A DNA stretch of 47,651 nucleotides from a virus. The stretch lies in the IMG/VR virus record IMGVR_UViG_3300046674_000223, positions 1 to 47,651 of that record, one strand, 5' to 3'. The translations under genes were made by a program, and so were the position numbers. Of this stretch, positions 26,710 through 33,764 are shown in pieces; the first letter of the stretch is position 1, and every line of letters begins with the position of its first letter. The notes under the pieces are model-generated. The model saw nothing but the letters and a program-made list of their open reading frames with translations, did not search any database and was not told where the DNA came from.

Positions 26710-27027
26710 TTAGCCTCCAGCTCGTGCATCCTTATGCGGGATTGGTGTGGCGTTGTGGTCCGCTTTACCGGCCACAGCCTTCTCGTCCAGCCGCCATTGC
26801 TTCCAGCTTTTGAAGTAGATTACGAAATACATCCCGGAAAGCATGATGAAGCCGTACTGCTTGGTCTGCACGGCGAAGGCGAACCACATGATCTGCGTGG
26901 CCATTCCGACGATGTAGCCCTTGGAGGACTTTTTGCCGATGATGTACTGCCCGGTAATCCCGGCGATGCCCAGCGCCACCGACCAGATGAAGGCCTCGCT
27001 GACCGCAAAAGGCCCGGTCCCGATCAT
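26710..27027 (-). CDS. Membrane protein (PnuC/PQ-loop-like helices)
   Basis: 105 residues from ATG at 27027, which overlaps the upstream stop as ATGA and has GGAG eight bases before; a GTG at 27036 is the alternative. Three hydrophobic helices are visible (FIWSVALGIAGITGQYIIG, GYIVGMATQIMWFAFAV, YGFIMLSGMYFVIYF). The spacing resembles phage PnuC-like small membrane proteins, but a holin role cannot be excluded. The C terminus is charged. Confidence 0.75.
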   Translation of the reverse strand: MIGTGPFAVSEAFIWSVALGIAGITGQYIIGKKSSKGYIVGMATQIMWFAFAVQTKQYGFIMLSGMYFVIYFKSWKQWRLDEKAVAGKADHNATPIPHKDARAGG

Positions 27028-27209
27028 TCGGTCCACTCCGCCGTCAGCTCCAGCTCGAAGCGTTCCGGCTCCCAGGGCCGGTCGGCCGCGATGTGGTGGA
27101 TGCTGCTGCCAAGCTCCACGTTCTCCGGGATGGCGTCGAGGAACCTCTGCAGTTCCGCCTTGTCGGTGCCCTTGGTGAGGTTCAGCCCGAGGCTGCGCTT
27201 GATGGCCAT
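27024..27209 (-). CDS. Small protein of unknown function
   Basis: 61 residues, starting MAIKRSLGLNLTKGTDKAEL and ending ELTAEWTE. GGAG lies just upstream inside the end of the previous gene. Its stop overlaps the next start. No recognisable motif; mixed alpha/beta composition. Confidence 0.75.
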   Translation of the reverse strand: MAIKRSLGLNLTKGTDKAELQRFLDAIPENVELGSSIHHIAADRPWEPERFELELTAEWTE

Positions 27210-27210
27210 G

Positions 27211-27603
27211 TCATTCTCCTAGCTTGAGGATACGCCAGGGCCCTTTGCCCCGGCCGTCGTCGTGCGTGCGCTTGAGCCGGCCGCCGCCGGTGGCCCCGTA
27301 GCCTGCCGGAGTGGCGGCGTGCTGCGCCACCTCCTCCAGCGGCAGGCCCAGATCATGCGCGATCATCGCGATCATCGCCCGGCGCCCGTAGCCCGTGAGG
27401 GAGATGTCCCGGCGGAAGCAGGCCTCGTCGAGGAGCACCCGCAGCCCGTCGTCGAAGAACAGGTACATCCCGTTGGAACGCTCGTTGTGGCGCTTCTTCT
27501 GGCGCTGGCGGTCCCGCACCCGGTCGATCGCGCGCTGCTGCCAGCCCTCCTTGGACGCCGGGGCGGCGAAGCCCTGGAGCCGGAAGCGGTCGTGGTTGGC
27601 CAT
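27211..27603 (-). CDS. Ribbon-helix-helix-like protein
   Basis: 130 residues. A basic N terminus (RDRQRQKKRHNERSNG) precedes MYLFFDDGLRVLLDEACFRR and DISLTGYGRRAMIAMIAHDL, the strand-helix-helix pattern of RHH DNA-binding proteins. The C terminus is Gly/Arg-rich. Its start overlaps the upstream stop (TAATG). Regulation of a phage operon or a packaging-related DNA contact is possible; no target is visible. Confidence 0.75.
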   Translation of the reverse strand: MANHDRFRLQGFAAPASKEGWQQRAIDRVRDRQRQKKRHNERSNGMYLFFDDGLRVLLDEACFRRDISLTGYGRRAMIAMIAHDLGLPLEEVAQHAATPAGYGATGGGRLKRTHDDGRGKGPWRILKLGE

Positions 27604-28130
27604 TACTCAATCACCTCGGCGTCCACGATGTCCTCCTCCATCGGGTCCGCCTCGATCGCCAGCTTGTCGGCCGCGGCGTTCGGGGAGACCTGCTCGACGA
27701 AGGCCATGATGTCCTCGTCGGAGGCGGAGATCTGGATCTGCGTGGGTGCGTCCACGCCCCAGAGCTTGGCCTGCCGGTCCACGACGGCGAGCGCCCTGGC
27801 GTGGTAGGCCAGCTGGTTCGCGTCGTTCGGGTCCAGCGCCTTGGACATCACCGCGGCCTGCAGCCGGTCCAGCTTCTTGCCGATCAGCTTGCGCATCTGC
27901 TCGCGCTCCAGCGGATCGTTCGCCCCGGAGGCCAGCGCCCGCTCCACCGCGCGCTGGGCCCGGTAGGCGGAGGAGTACTGCAGCGTCTTGGCGATGTCGG
28001 ACGGGGAGGCGCCCATCATCGCCATGGTCACCGCGGCCTCGGCCTTGGTCTTGGACTTGTCCACCGCGTTGTACGGCAGGGTGCGGTCCGGGTCGCCCTC
28101 GTCCAGCACCCGCTCCAGTTCCTCGCTCAC
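27603..28130 (-). CDS. Probable terminase small subunit
   Basis: 175 residues, GTG start overlapping the upstream stop. The N-terminal half has a helix-turn-helix-like stretch (TMAMMGASPSDIAKTLQYSS) and basic YRAQRAVERAL; the C-terminal third is acidic (DPMEEDIVDAEVIE). DNA-binding N terminus plus acidic tail and location upstream of the large terminase suggest the small subunit. Recognition motif is not decisive. Confidence 0.65.
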   Translation of the reverse strand: MSEELERVLDEGDPDRTLPYNAVDKSKTKAEAAVTMAMMGASPSDIAKTLQYSSAYRAQRAVERALASGANDPLEREQMRKLIGKKLDRLQAAVMSKALDPNDANQLAYHARALAVVDRQAKLWGVDAPTQIQISASDEDIMAFVEQVSPNAAADKLAIEADPMEEDIVDAEVIE

Positions 28131-28720
28131 AGGTTCACCACCCGGACGTTCTCGTACTGCTCGGCGAGCTGGGCGAAGATCTCATCGCGCTCGTCCTCCA
28201 TCTCCTTGAAGTCGATCACGATCTGGAACAGCCCGAGGGGTCCGTGCTTGGGAGCGCCGAAGCCCTCGCCGTTGGGATCCGGCAGCGGCTGGTCGTTGGC
28301 GAACTCCAGCAGCATCCGCTCGTATTCGGCATCCGTGACGGAGGTGCCGACCAGCCCGCGCTCGGTGTCCTGCATCTGCCCCAGCAGCGCCAGCAGCGCC
28401 GCGGTGTCCATGACGGCCCGGCGCGAGGAGGCGTTGTCGCCGATCAGGTAGCGCTTGGCGCCGTTCTCGTCCCAGCCGTCCTCCCAGATCACGGGGATCT
28501 GGGTTGCCCCCAGCGCGTGCAGCGCCCGGTAGCGGGTATTGCCGGCCACGATGTAGCCGGTGTTGGCGTCGGCGGTGATGGCTGTGACGAAGCCGTTGAT
28601 CTGGATCGACTCGACCAGGTTCTCGTCGTCGCCGTTGTTGGGGTTGTCGGGGTGCTGCTTGACCTGGTCGATGGGGACCAGCAGCGGCGTCACCCCCTTG
28701 GAGAACCGGACGGCTTTCAT
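28127..28720 (-). CDS. ParB/Srx-like domain protein
   Basis: 197 residues; ATG at 28720 overlaps the upstream stop as ATGA. The N-terminal 95 residues hold a ParB-like nuclease domain: VPIDQVKQHPDNPNNGDDEN, then SIQINGFVTAITADANTGYI and AGNTRYRALHALG, the conserved GNTRY/RALHALG box. The C-terminal half (FQIVIDFKEMEDERDEIFAQ) is a separate helical domain. Phage ParB-like proteins can be DNA nucleases, CTPases or regulators; no single role can be assigned. Confidence 0.8.
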   Translation of the reverse strand: MKAVRFSKGVTPLLVPIDQVKQHPDNPNNGDDENLVESIQINGFVTAITADANTGYIVAGNTRYRALHALGATQIPVIWEDGWDENGAKRYLIGDNASSRRAVMDTAALLALLGQMQDTERGLVGTSVTDAEYERMLLEFANDQPLPDPNGEGFGAPKHGPLGLFQIVIDFKEMEDERDEIFAQLAEQYENVRVVNL

Positions 28721-29019
28721 GGGCGCACCTCGTAGCGGAAGTGGAAGATGTTGGCAGGGAGGATGTGGAAGCGGCTGCCGTAGAACTTCCGGTAGACCAC
28801 CCAGCCCTGCGGGACGGGGGTGGCGGCGTCGAACTCCTCGGCGTAGATCCGCAGGAAGCCGTCCTCGCACAGCGCGGCGCCCCGGCCGCAGATGGCCTCG
28901 ATCCATTCCACAATCAGCGCCCCGGACTCTGGACCGTCGAACTGGATGGCCTCGACGGTGGGGCAGGAGGCGGGGGTGCGGGTGTAGACGGTGTGGGTGG
29001 CGTAAGGACCGAGGCTCAC
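28717..29019 (-). CDS. Small protein, paralog family member 1
   Basis: 100 residues from GTG at 29019, overlapping the upstream stop as GTGA. Contains VEAIQFDGPESGALIVEWIE and GFLRIYAEEFDAATPVPQGW, ending in a beta-rich FRYEVRP. The layout (AIQFDG, EWIE, strand, GW-V, F-Y) matches the next two larger genes, making three tandem paralogs. Function unknown. Confidence 0.75.
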   Translation of the reverse strand: MSLGPYATHTVYTRTPASCPTVEAIQFDGPESGALIVEWIEAICGRGAALCEDGFLRIYAEEFDAATPVPQGWVVYRKFYGSRFHILPANIFHFRYEVRP

Positions 29020-29177
29020 TTCTGCTCCTGCGCTTTCTGTAGTTCCTCGTTGACCTTGTCCTGGAGGAACCGGCCGAGCCCGCCGTACTGGCGCTCGAAC
29101 CACTGGTACTGGGACTCGGTCACCCGGACACTGCCGGTCTTGGATTTCTTCGCCGCCCCCAGCGCGACCCTACCCAC
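29016..29177 (-). CDS. Small basic protein (53 residues)
   Basis: GTG start at 29177 with GGAG seven bases upstream; overlaps the end of the upstream gene. Starts MGRVALGAAKKSKTGSVRVT and continues with an amphipathic helix (RFLQDKVNEELQKAQEQK). Reasonable real gene by overlap and ribosome-binding site; no known motif. Confidence 0.7.
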   Translation of the reverse strand: MGRVALGAAKKSKTGSVRVTESQYQWFERQYGGLGRFLQDKVNEELQKAQEQK

Positions 29178-29673
29178 GCTTGCGCTCCGCGGTGATCTCG
29201 ACGCGGTGGTCTACATGGACGACCAGCTCTTCCCTGGACGTCCAGGGGTTGAGGCGGACGTCGGTGGAAACGGTGGTCTGCCTGGAGTGGATCCCGGTCA
29301 CGTCATAGTTGGCGCTGACGATGTTCTCCATCAGCCCCGGCGGGATGACCAGGATGCCGGAGCCGTCGTCCGGGGCGTAGGTCTTGAGGAAGATGTCATC
29401 CCGGCAGGGGTAGAACTCGCCGTCGACGCCCTTGATTACCCACCAGCCGGGTCCGACTTTCATATCCCCCTCCAGTGTGCGGATAACGAAGGCGCCGTCG
29501 GCCGGGTCAATGGTGATGCCCAGGTCTGCGGAGTCGGGGTCGACGGAGCCGATATGGGACTCGACCCATTCGTAAAGCTCGCGCCCGGTTTCGGGGGTTA
29601 ATTGCATCGCTTCGATAACAACGGGCCGCTTGACGTAGCGCTTACCTGCTGAGTCAGGTAGTGCGTTCTGCAT
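29170..29673 (-). CDS. Paralog family member 2, phage PGDYVV-type protein
   Basis: 167 residues from ATG at 29673 (AAGGACTACCTGAA upstream). KRPVVIEAMQLTPETGRELY, then YEWVESHIG, FVIRTLEGDMKVGPGWWVIK and GEFYPCRDDIFLKTY form the common phage fold of one or two strands, EW helix, IxTLEG and GEFYPC. The C-terminal 60 residues (SREELVVHVDHRVEITAERK) are an added segment. Function of this widespread family is unknown. Confidence 0.78.
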   Translation of the reverse strand: MQNALPDSAGKRYVKRPVVIEAMQLTPETGRELYEWVESHIGSVDPDSADLGITIDPADGAFVIRTLEGDMKVGPGWWVIKGVDGEFYPCRDDIFLKTYAPDDGSGILVIPPGLMENIVSANYDVTGIHSRQTTVSTDVRLNPWTSREELVVHVDHRVEITAERKRG

Positions 29674-29778
29674 TTCAGGTAGTCCTTCTCTAGATTTCGG
29701 GTGGTGATGTAAGGCATAGTTGTAAACAGTTATCGCGCAGTCCACACTGTTGAACCCCGTTCCTTGGGGGAGTGGGGA

Positions 29779-30201
29779 TCAGGAGGGCGGCGATGCAGAG
29801 GTGGTACCGGTTCCCCGGCGATGCAGATCAGCCCGGTAGCTACGGTGAAAGCTTTCCGCTGAAAGCGGGTAGAAGCCATGCCGGCTACGGACGATGTAAT
29901 CGCCGGGGAAGACCACGGCGAACGCGCCCCCCTCGGTTCTGACGATCAGCTCGTCATCCCTCAGCATCTCGATCGGTGATCCGGCGGTCCTTGCCCCCTG
30001 CGGCAGGTAGATGAAGCCGTGCTCACTGTGGTGGTAGGTGCCGAAGTCGTGGCGCCAGCCCAGCTCCTTCGCCTCGAAGCCGGTCCCCCCGTGGCTGCGG
30101 ATCCAGAGCAGTGCGGCGGCAATGCTGGTGGCGGTGCCGTCATAGTCGATGGCGTCCACCTCGGCCGGGACGCGGCGGAATCTGCGGACGGTGGCGCTCA
30201 T
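29779..30201 (-). CDS. Paralog family member 3
   Basis: 140 residues from ATG at 30201, overlapping the upstream stop. VRRFRRVPAEVDAIDYDGTA, LLWIRSHGG, ELIVRTEGGAFAVVFPGDYI and HGFYPLSAESFHRSY show the same order of motifs as the previous two paralogs, with a His/Gly-rich insert in the middle. Unknown function. Confidence 0.78.
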   Translation of the reverse strand: MSATVRRFRRVPAEVDAIDYDGTATSIAAALLWIRSHGGTGFEAKELGWRHDFGTYHHSEHGFIYLPQGARTAGSPIEMLRDDELIVRTEGGAFAVVFPGDYIVRSRHGFYPLSAESFHRSYRADLHRRGTGTTSASPPS

Positions 30202-30392
30202 TCCTGGGCCGCCTTCCAGTCGTGGATGCCCTGCACCAGCGCGTGGCCCTCGGGGTCGAAGCACGCCGGGTGCATCCCGGTCAGCAGCGCCAGCGTCTCG
30301 GGGTGCAGGTTGTGGGCCGTGAGGGTGAAGGAGACCTCCCGGTCCTCGGCGGTCTGCGCCGCGAGGTAGGTGTTGAGTTCGCGCTCGCTCAC
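30198..30392 (-). CDS. Small protein of unknown function (64 residues)
   Basis: GTG start at 30392, overlapping the upstream stop as GTGA. Starts MSERELNTYLAAQTAEDREV and ends GHALVQGIHDWKAAQE; contains one Cys in HPACFDPEG. No motif recognised. Confidence 0.7.
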   Translation of the reverse strand: MSERELNTYLAAQTAEDREVSFTLTAHNLHPETLALLTGMHPACFDPEGHALVQGIHDWKAAQE

Positions 30393-30559
30393 TTTTCCAT
30401 CCTCGAGTCGGTGCCGGTGAGGAAGAAGTTCTCGAAGCGCAGGGCGATCTCGAAGATCTTCTCCCACGGCGTGCCAGCGGGGGCCTGTTCGAGCGCGATG
30501 GCGAAGCAGTCCTGGCGCAGCTTCACGCGGTCCTCGTCAGAAAGCATCAGCGTGCTCAT
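30389..30559 (-). CDS. Small helical protein (56 residues)
   Basis: ATG at 30559 overlaps the upstream stop as ATGA. Starts MSTLMLSDEDRVKLRQDCFA and contains WEKIFEIALRFENFFLTGTD. Amphipathic helices; unknown function. Confidence 0.7.
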   Translation of the reverse strand: MSTLMLSDEDRVKLRQDCFAIALEQAPAGTPWEKIFEIALRFENFFLTGTDSRMEK

Positions 30560-30690
30560 CCCAGCACCGTCCTCAGCGCGATCAGCAGACCCAGGAGGAA
30601 GATCACGCCTGCGGCTCCAAGGGCTGCGCCAGCAAGGGGGTGATCAGCGCGGCGATAGTCTCGGCGGGAGACGCGCATGTGTCGTGCCAT
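30556..30690 (-). CDS. Small single-span membrane protein (44 residues)
   Basis: ATG at 30690 with GAAAGGACCCTCACC upstream. A basic N terminus (MARHMRVSRRDYRRADHP) is followed by one strong hydrophobic helix (ALGAAGVIFLLGLLIALRTV). Size and topology would suit a holin-like or antiholin-like peptide, but evidence is only topological. Confidence 0.72.
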   Translation of the reverse strand: MARHMRVSRRDYRRADHPLAGAALGAAGVIFLLGLLIALRTVLG

Positions 30691-30778
30691 GGTGAGGGTC
30701 CTTTCGGGAAGGCCGTGACGGCTGACGGGAAATCGGCCGGCGTGCCCGGCATCGAGGGGTGGGAGTAGGGGGAGCCCA

Positions 30779-31174
30779 TCAGAACCAGCCCAGGGTCTTG
30801 CCGACGCCGTAGGCCATCCAGCCCAGGCACAGCGCCGCCGAGAAGAAGAAGTTGCGGCGGTAGAACCGGGACTGCTCCAGCGCGGTATCCCGCTCGGCGC
30901 GGACCTTGGGGAGGAGTTCGTGGGCGGAGGGGTACTTGATACCGCCGCGGGCAACGGAGATCGGCGGCAGGTCGTCCACCGTCAGCTCGTTCTGGCGGAG
31001 ACCCCAGCCGCCGGCGGCGATCAGGTTGCCCTCGGCGTGCTCGGCGAACAGCTCCCGCTCGGGCAGGGAGGCGGCGTGCTCGGCCGCGGTGTCCATGCTG
31101 ATGATGTTGGAGTGGCGGCAGATGCAGAAGTGAGGCGATTCGCGGCAGGCGGGGGTGTGGTCCGGTGTGTGCAT
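30779..31174 (-). CDS. Protein with N-terminal Cys/His motif and C-terminal membrane helix
   Basis: 131 residues. N terminus has CRESPHFCICRHSNIIS, a possible zinc site; a middle soluble part (LIAAGGWGLRQNELTVDDLP) leads to a C-terminal helix FFFSAALCLGWMAYGVGKTL. A tail-anchored topology is inferred. Unknown function. Confidence 0.75.
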   Translation of the reverse strand: MHTPDHTPACRESPHFCICRHSNIISMDTAAEHAASLPERELFAEHAEGNLIAAGGWGLRQNELTVDDLPPISVARGGIKYPSAHELLPKVRAERDTALEQSRFYRRNFFFSAALCLGWMAYGVGKTLGWF

Positions 31175-31178
31175 GGGG

Positions 31179-31274
31179 TTAGAGTCCTGTTCCCGTGATG
31201 GTGGTGAAGATCAGAATGGCGGTGGTGAGCCCGGCGAGGAAGCCGACCAGGAACACGGTGATGGGGTCCTTCAC
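31179..31274 (-). CDS. 31-residue membrane peptide
   Basis: GTG overlaps the upstream TGA as GTGA. Encodes MKDPITVFLVGFLAGLTTAI and ends TTITGTGL: essentially one transmembrane helix. Four bases separate its stop from the next ATG. Short, but coupling and composition support it. Confidence 0.55.
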   Translation of the reverse strand: MKDPITVFLVGFLAGLTTAILIFTTITGTGL

Positions 31275-31477
31275 TTGGAGTCCCCCTGGGCCTTGCGGAT
31301 CACCCGGGCGCCGAAGTAGGCGACGGCGGCGAGATTGACCGTGAGGATGATGATGCCGAAATCATCGGTGGGCTGGTGGGCGGCGGCGGTCCAGAGCTGC
31401 TTGGCCAGGGTGCTGACCGCGGCGGAGAGGCACATCAGCATCCCGAACAGGGAGACGAACAGGTCGGCGGTGCGCAT
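31271..31477 (-). CDS. Two-span membrane protein (68 residues)
   Basis: Hydrophobic segments LFVSLFGMLMCLSAAVSTLA and FGIIILTVNLAAVAYFGARV with a charged C terminus (RKAQGDSK). Start overlaps the upstream stop as TGATG. Topology could suit a holin or other membrane modulator; not proven. Confidence 0.75.
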   Translation of the reverse strand: MRTADLFVSLFGMLMCLSAAVSTLAKQLWTAAAHQPTDDFGIIILTVNLAAVAYFGARVIRKAQGDSK

Positions 31478-31749
31478 CAGAAGCCCCCGAACAGCCGGGA
31501 CATGAAGGACTGCGGCCTGCCGGCGTCGTCGATCTGGGCGGCGCCGAGGGCGTTGGCGGCCCGGTTCACCTCACGGGCGAAGATCCGGGCCTCGGCGGGG
31601 GTAAAGACCCCGGCCCCCAGCGTCCTGCCCTCCAGCACGAGCGCCACCTGGACGATGTCGCCCATGGCAATGGTCGGCGCCCCGTCCGCGCCCTGGACAT
31701 GCTCGCCGGTCTGGAAAGTCTCCACCCGGAACCCGGTGTCGGTGCTCAT
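31477..31749 (-). CDS. First gene of the leftward block, unknown (90 residues)
   Basis: Start at MSTDTGFRVETFQTGEHVQG with GGGGATCAG upstream; the longer ORF runs into the palindrome region and is not supported. Contains MGDIVQVALVLEGRTLGAG and FTPAEARIFAREVNRAANAL. Leader has a small GGGCC-TTC-GGCCC hairpin (31764-31776). Function unknown. Confidence 0.75.
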   Translation of the reverse strand: MSTDTGFRVETFQTGEHVQGADGAPTIAMGDIVQVALVLEGRTLGAGVFTPAEARIFAREVNRAANALGAAQIDDAGRPQSFMSRLFGGF

Positions 31750-32117
31750 CTGATCCCCATTCTGGGCCGAAGGCCCGACGCGATTTTCTAAAGTACGTTT
31801 ACATCTATTCTGTGCTGTGGCAGCCAAGGTTTTCCGCAGGTCAGTGCCGTGTCTGGACACTATCTGCCCTTGAATGCCCAAATCCGGGGGCGCCGACGTC
31901 TTTTCCGGTCCCGCCAGGGGCCGGGGGACCTCCAAATCGAAGGATCTTCGGCTCTCCCGCGCGGGGTATCGGCACTTGGTGGCCAAAATTCCAAAAATTT
32001 CCGGCAGAAATTCGGATTTGACCCCCTCACGCGATTCGGTAAACGCATTGCTCCCCAAACCATGGCCATCTGCAAGCTCGGCCAGCGTTAAAGGGCCGGC
32101 CAGGCCGTTCCGTTGCC

Positions 32118-32150
32118 AAGGGGTGGGGGGTGGACCCCCTACCCCCCCCT
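32118..32150. repeat. Palindromic G/C repeat, upstream of iteron promoter
   Basis: An enlarged copy: GGGGTGGGGGGT arms around GG with ACCCCCTACCCC. It lies immediately before the TTGACA array, so it is not in the leader of a gene like most copies. Confidence 0.85.
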
Positions 32151-32154
32151 CGAA

Positions 32155-32194
32155 TTGACATTGATTTGACATTGTCTTGCCACTAGGGCAATGT
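32155..32194 (+). promoter_or_regulatory. Iteron promoter P1 (weak -10)
   Basis: TTGACATTG at 32155 and 32166, and TTGCCA at 32177: three repeats at 11-bp period. With 32166-32171 as -35, a 17-bp spacer leads to CAATGT at 32189, a poor -10. The segment 32177-32191 is also an inverted repeat, TTGCC-ACTAG-GGCAA, suggesting an operator. It faces the first rightward gene at 32270. Confidence 0.6.
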
Positions 32195-32230
32195 TGATCC
32201 CGGCGCAGCTAGCGTCACCGAAGAACTACC

Positions 32231-32253
32231 GGGGGGTTGGACCTCCACCCCCC
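32231..32253. repeat. Palindromic G/C repeat in leader of first rightward gene
   Basis: GGGGGGTTGGACC then TCCACCCCCC, followed by TCGAATGGAGCACACA and the start ATG. Confidence 0.9.
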
Positions 32254-32269
32254 TCGAATGGAGCACACA

Positions 32270-32992
32270 ATGTCTGTTGCAGTAGCTACCAAGCCCGCTA
32301 CCAAGCCCGCTACCAAGCCTGCCAAGGTTGCCAAGCCTGCCGCCCCCACGGGTGACGAGCTTGCCAAGCTCACGGCTTCCATCCGTGAGCGGTGGAACGT
32401 TGCCGAACAGGGTGAGACTCAGGCACTGGACCTGTTCAAAGCGGCCGGAATCGCATGGGAGAACTCCCGGGTGATCAAGGTCCGAGTGGCATGGGCGGCG
32501 GCAATGGTCAAGCCCAACGGCAAGGAAGCCAACCTGCTGAACGCCTGCCGCATCCTGTTCGCAGATCCCGACGCATCCGCCGCCGTCAAGACCAAGCAAG
32601 CGGAAGCCAAGAAAATGACCCTGCGCAACTACGTGGACGCCGGGAAGGCACTGGACTCCGAGGGTCTGGCCTACAGCACCGGGGAGCCCACGGAGCAGGA
32701 GCGCAAGATAGTTGCCGCCGTGTTCCGGGAAGGGAACAAGCGGGATAAGCAGGAAGCCAAGGAAGCCAAGGAAGCGGAATCGGGCACAGCCAAGGATGCG
32801 GACGGCGGGAAGCCGGAGGACGAGGAAGCCGTAACGTTCGCCCACCTTATGGCCCACGTTGCCGGACTCAATAACGTCCTGAAGATGATTCAGGCCGGAT
32901 CCGTGCCGGTGTCGGAGCGGGAAGCCGGGAATATGGCCGACATGCTGAACGAGTTCCAGCTCCGGCTCTCGGCCTACGCCGACGGGAAGTAA
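32270..32992 (+). CDS. First rightward gene, Lys/Pro/Ala repeat N terminus
   Basis: 240 residues. ATG at 32270 after GGAGCACACA. Residues 7-27 are KPAT tandem repeats (12-bp DNA units near 32289-32325), histone-H1-like and likely DNA-binding. The core (ASIRERWNVAEQGETQALDL, VRVAWAAAMVKPNGKEANLL) is helical, then an acidic/Lys linker (EAKEAKEAESG) and a C-terminal helical part. Being first after the control region it may be an abundant early protein; the family is not recognised. Confidence 0.8.
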   Translation: MSVAVATKPATKPATKPAKVAKPAAPTGDELAKLTASIRERWNVAEQGETQALDLFKAAGIAWENSRVIKVRVAWAAAMVKPNGKEANLLNACRILFADPDASAAVKTKQAEAKKMTLRNYVDAGKALDSEGLAYSTGEPTEQERKIVAAVFREGNKRDKQEAKEAKEAESGTAKDADGGKPEDEEAVTFAHLMAHVAGLNNVLKMIQAGSVPVSEREAGNMADMLNEFQLRLSAYADGK

Positions 32993-33010
32993 CCCGCTTA
33001 GCAGGATAGG

Positions 33011-33071
33011 CCCCCCCGCAAGGGGGGGTCTGTCCCCTTGCCCAGGTACGTCCCCCCGCCCAGGGGGACGT
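33011..33071 (+). terminator. Double hairpin after the first rightward gene
   Basis: C7-GCAA-G7 (33011-33028, GNRA loop) then ACGTCCCCC/GGGGGACGT with a 6-base loop (33048-33071). No T-run follows, so termination is uncertain; it may protect the 3' end of the abundant first message. Confidence 0.55.
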
Positions 33072-33094
33072 GGGCCTGGCGGCCGGCCCCTGTC

Positions 33095-33120
33095 GGGGGG
33101 GGTGGACCCCCACCCCCCTT
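33095..33120. repeat. Palindromic G/C repeat, intergenic
   Basis: GGGGGGGGTGGACC then CCCACCCCCCTT, following the double hairpin at 33011-33071. Confidence 0.85.
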
Positions 33121-33239
33121 GGGTGCCTGTCGGCAGCTTCCCGTGTGGCCGGCTCACGGAACGGCCGCACCCTCATTGCCCATTGCTCATGGGTCATTGG
33201 CTCTCCCCCCTCATGGACTCTCTCTCTCCCTAGGGGGAA

Positions 33240-33320
33240 GTGTCATTGAACGGGGCGCTGGGCCGGATTTCCCGTGAGGCGTTCCGGGCGCTGGTCATGG
33301 CACAGCCCTGCCCTCATTGA
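33240..33320 (+). CDS. Possible 26-residue micro-ORF
   Basis: GTG at 33240 after AGGGGGAA; encodes MSLNGALGRISREAFRALVM and ends AQPCPH. Codon choice suits the genome and a ribosome-binding site is present, but length makes it uncertain. It lies between two palindromic repeats. Confidence 0.35.
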   Translation: MSLNGALGRISREAFRALVMAQPCPH

Positions 33321-33331
33321 ATCCCCACCTA

Positions 33332-33354
33332 GGGGGGTTGGACCCCCACCCCCC
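33332..33354. repeat. Palindromic G/C repeat, intergenic
   Basis: GGGGGGTTGGACC then CCCACCCCCC, about 25 bases before the start at 33380. Confidence 0.9.
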
Positions 33355-33379
33355 ACCCCCTCACAGATTGGATGCCCTC

Positions 33380-33523
33380 ATGGCACGCACACCCAAGCCT
33401 CTTGTATCCGACGCCCTCATTGCATGGGTGTTCTCCCTGCCCATGCCCGTACCCTCATGCGCTGGGCCGGCTCCCGTGCCCAGGCGCAACGTGGTTGCCG
33501 AGTTCATTCTCAATCAGGGCTAG
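33380..33523 (+). CDS. Small protein (47 residues), unknown
   Basis: Starts MARTPKPLVSDALIAWVFSL and ends RRNVVAEFILNQG. Weak GGAT six bases before ATG. The next palindrome begins 6 bases after its stop. Confidence 0.55.
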   Translation: MARTPKPLVSDALIAWVFSLPMPVPSCAGPAPVPRRNVVAEFILNQG

Positions 33524-33528
33524 CCCCC

Positions 33529-33553
33529 AAGGGGGGTGGACCACCACCCCCCT
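33529..33553. repeat. Palindromic G/C repeat, intergenic
   Basis: AAGGGGGGTGGACC then ACCACCCCCCTTT, with CACCGAAAGGCACGTC-ATG following. Confidence 0.9.
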
Positions 33554-33578
33554 TTCCCCCCTCACCGAAAGGCACGTC

Positions 33579-33764
33579 ATGGCCTCACGCATCTTCACCC
33601 CCAATACCGCCGTCGAAATTCTGGAGAACGGCTCATGGACCGGACCGTTCACCGTCACCCATCATGGCGGGCGCTCACCGGAGCACATCGTGCTGCGCAC
33701 CGCGGCCGGCACATTCTTCGAGGTCTACAACGACGCCCCCTACAACATCCGTGAGGTCTCATGA
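33579..33764 (+). CDS. Small beta-rich protein (61 residues), unknown
   Basis: GAAAGGCACGTC precedes the ATG. Starts MASRIFTPNTAVEILENGSW and has GGRSPEHIVLRTAAGTFFEV, looking like a small beta-barrel. Stop overlaps the next start. Confidence 0.75.
   Translation: MASRIFTPNTAVEILENGSWTGPFTVTHHGGRSPEHIVLRTAAGTFFEVYNDAPYNIREVS

Larger units (their letters stand above)
31750..32269. promoter_or_regulatory. Divergent control region between leftward and rightward blocks
   Basis: About 520 bases with no supported gene. It holds a GGGCCGAAGGCCC hairpin at 31764-31776, an AT-rich island near 31980-32020 (AAAATTCCAAAAATTTCC), two palindromic repeats and one iteron promoter (32155-32194). A leftward promoter must lie here, but no strong -35/-10 pair is visible on the minus strand. 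Several short ORFs inside are shadows. Confidence 0.7.

Noticed and set aside
30603-30830. 75-codon ORF overlapping the small membrane protein at 30556
   Set aside because: Out-of-frame shadow with Pro/Ser composition; the 44-residue frame has the RBS and the ATGA coupling.
31860-32172. Leftward extension of the gene at 31477 (to 32172) and small ORFs in the control region
   Set aside because: They run through the palindrome and iteron promoter, lack RBS, and have atypical composition; the MSTDTGFRVE start fits better.
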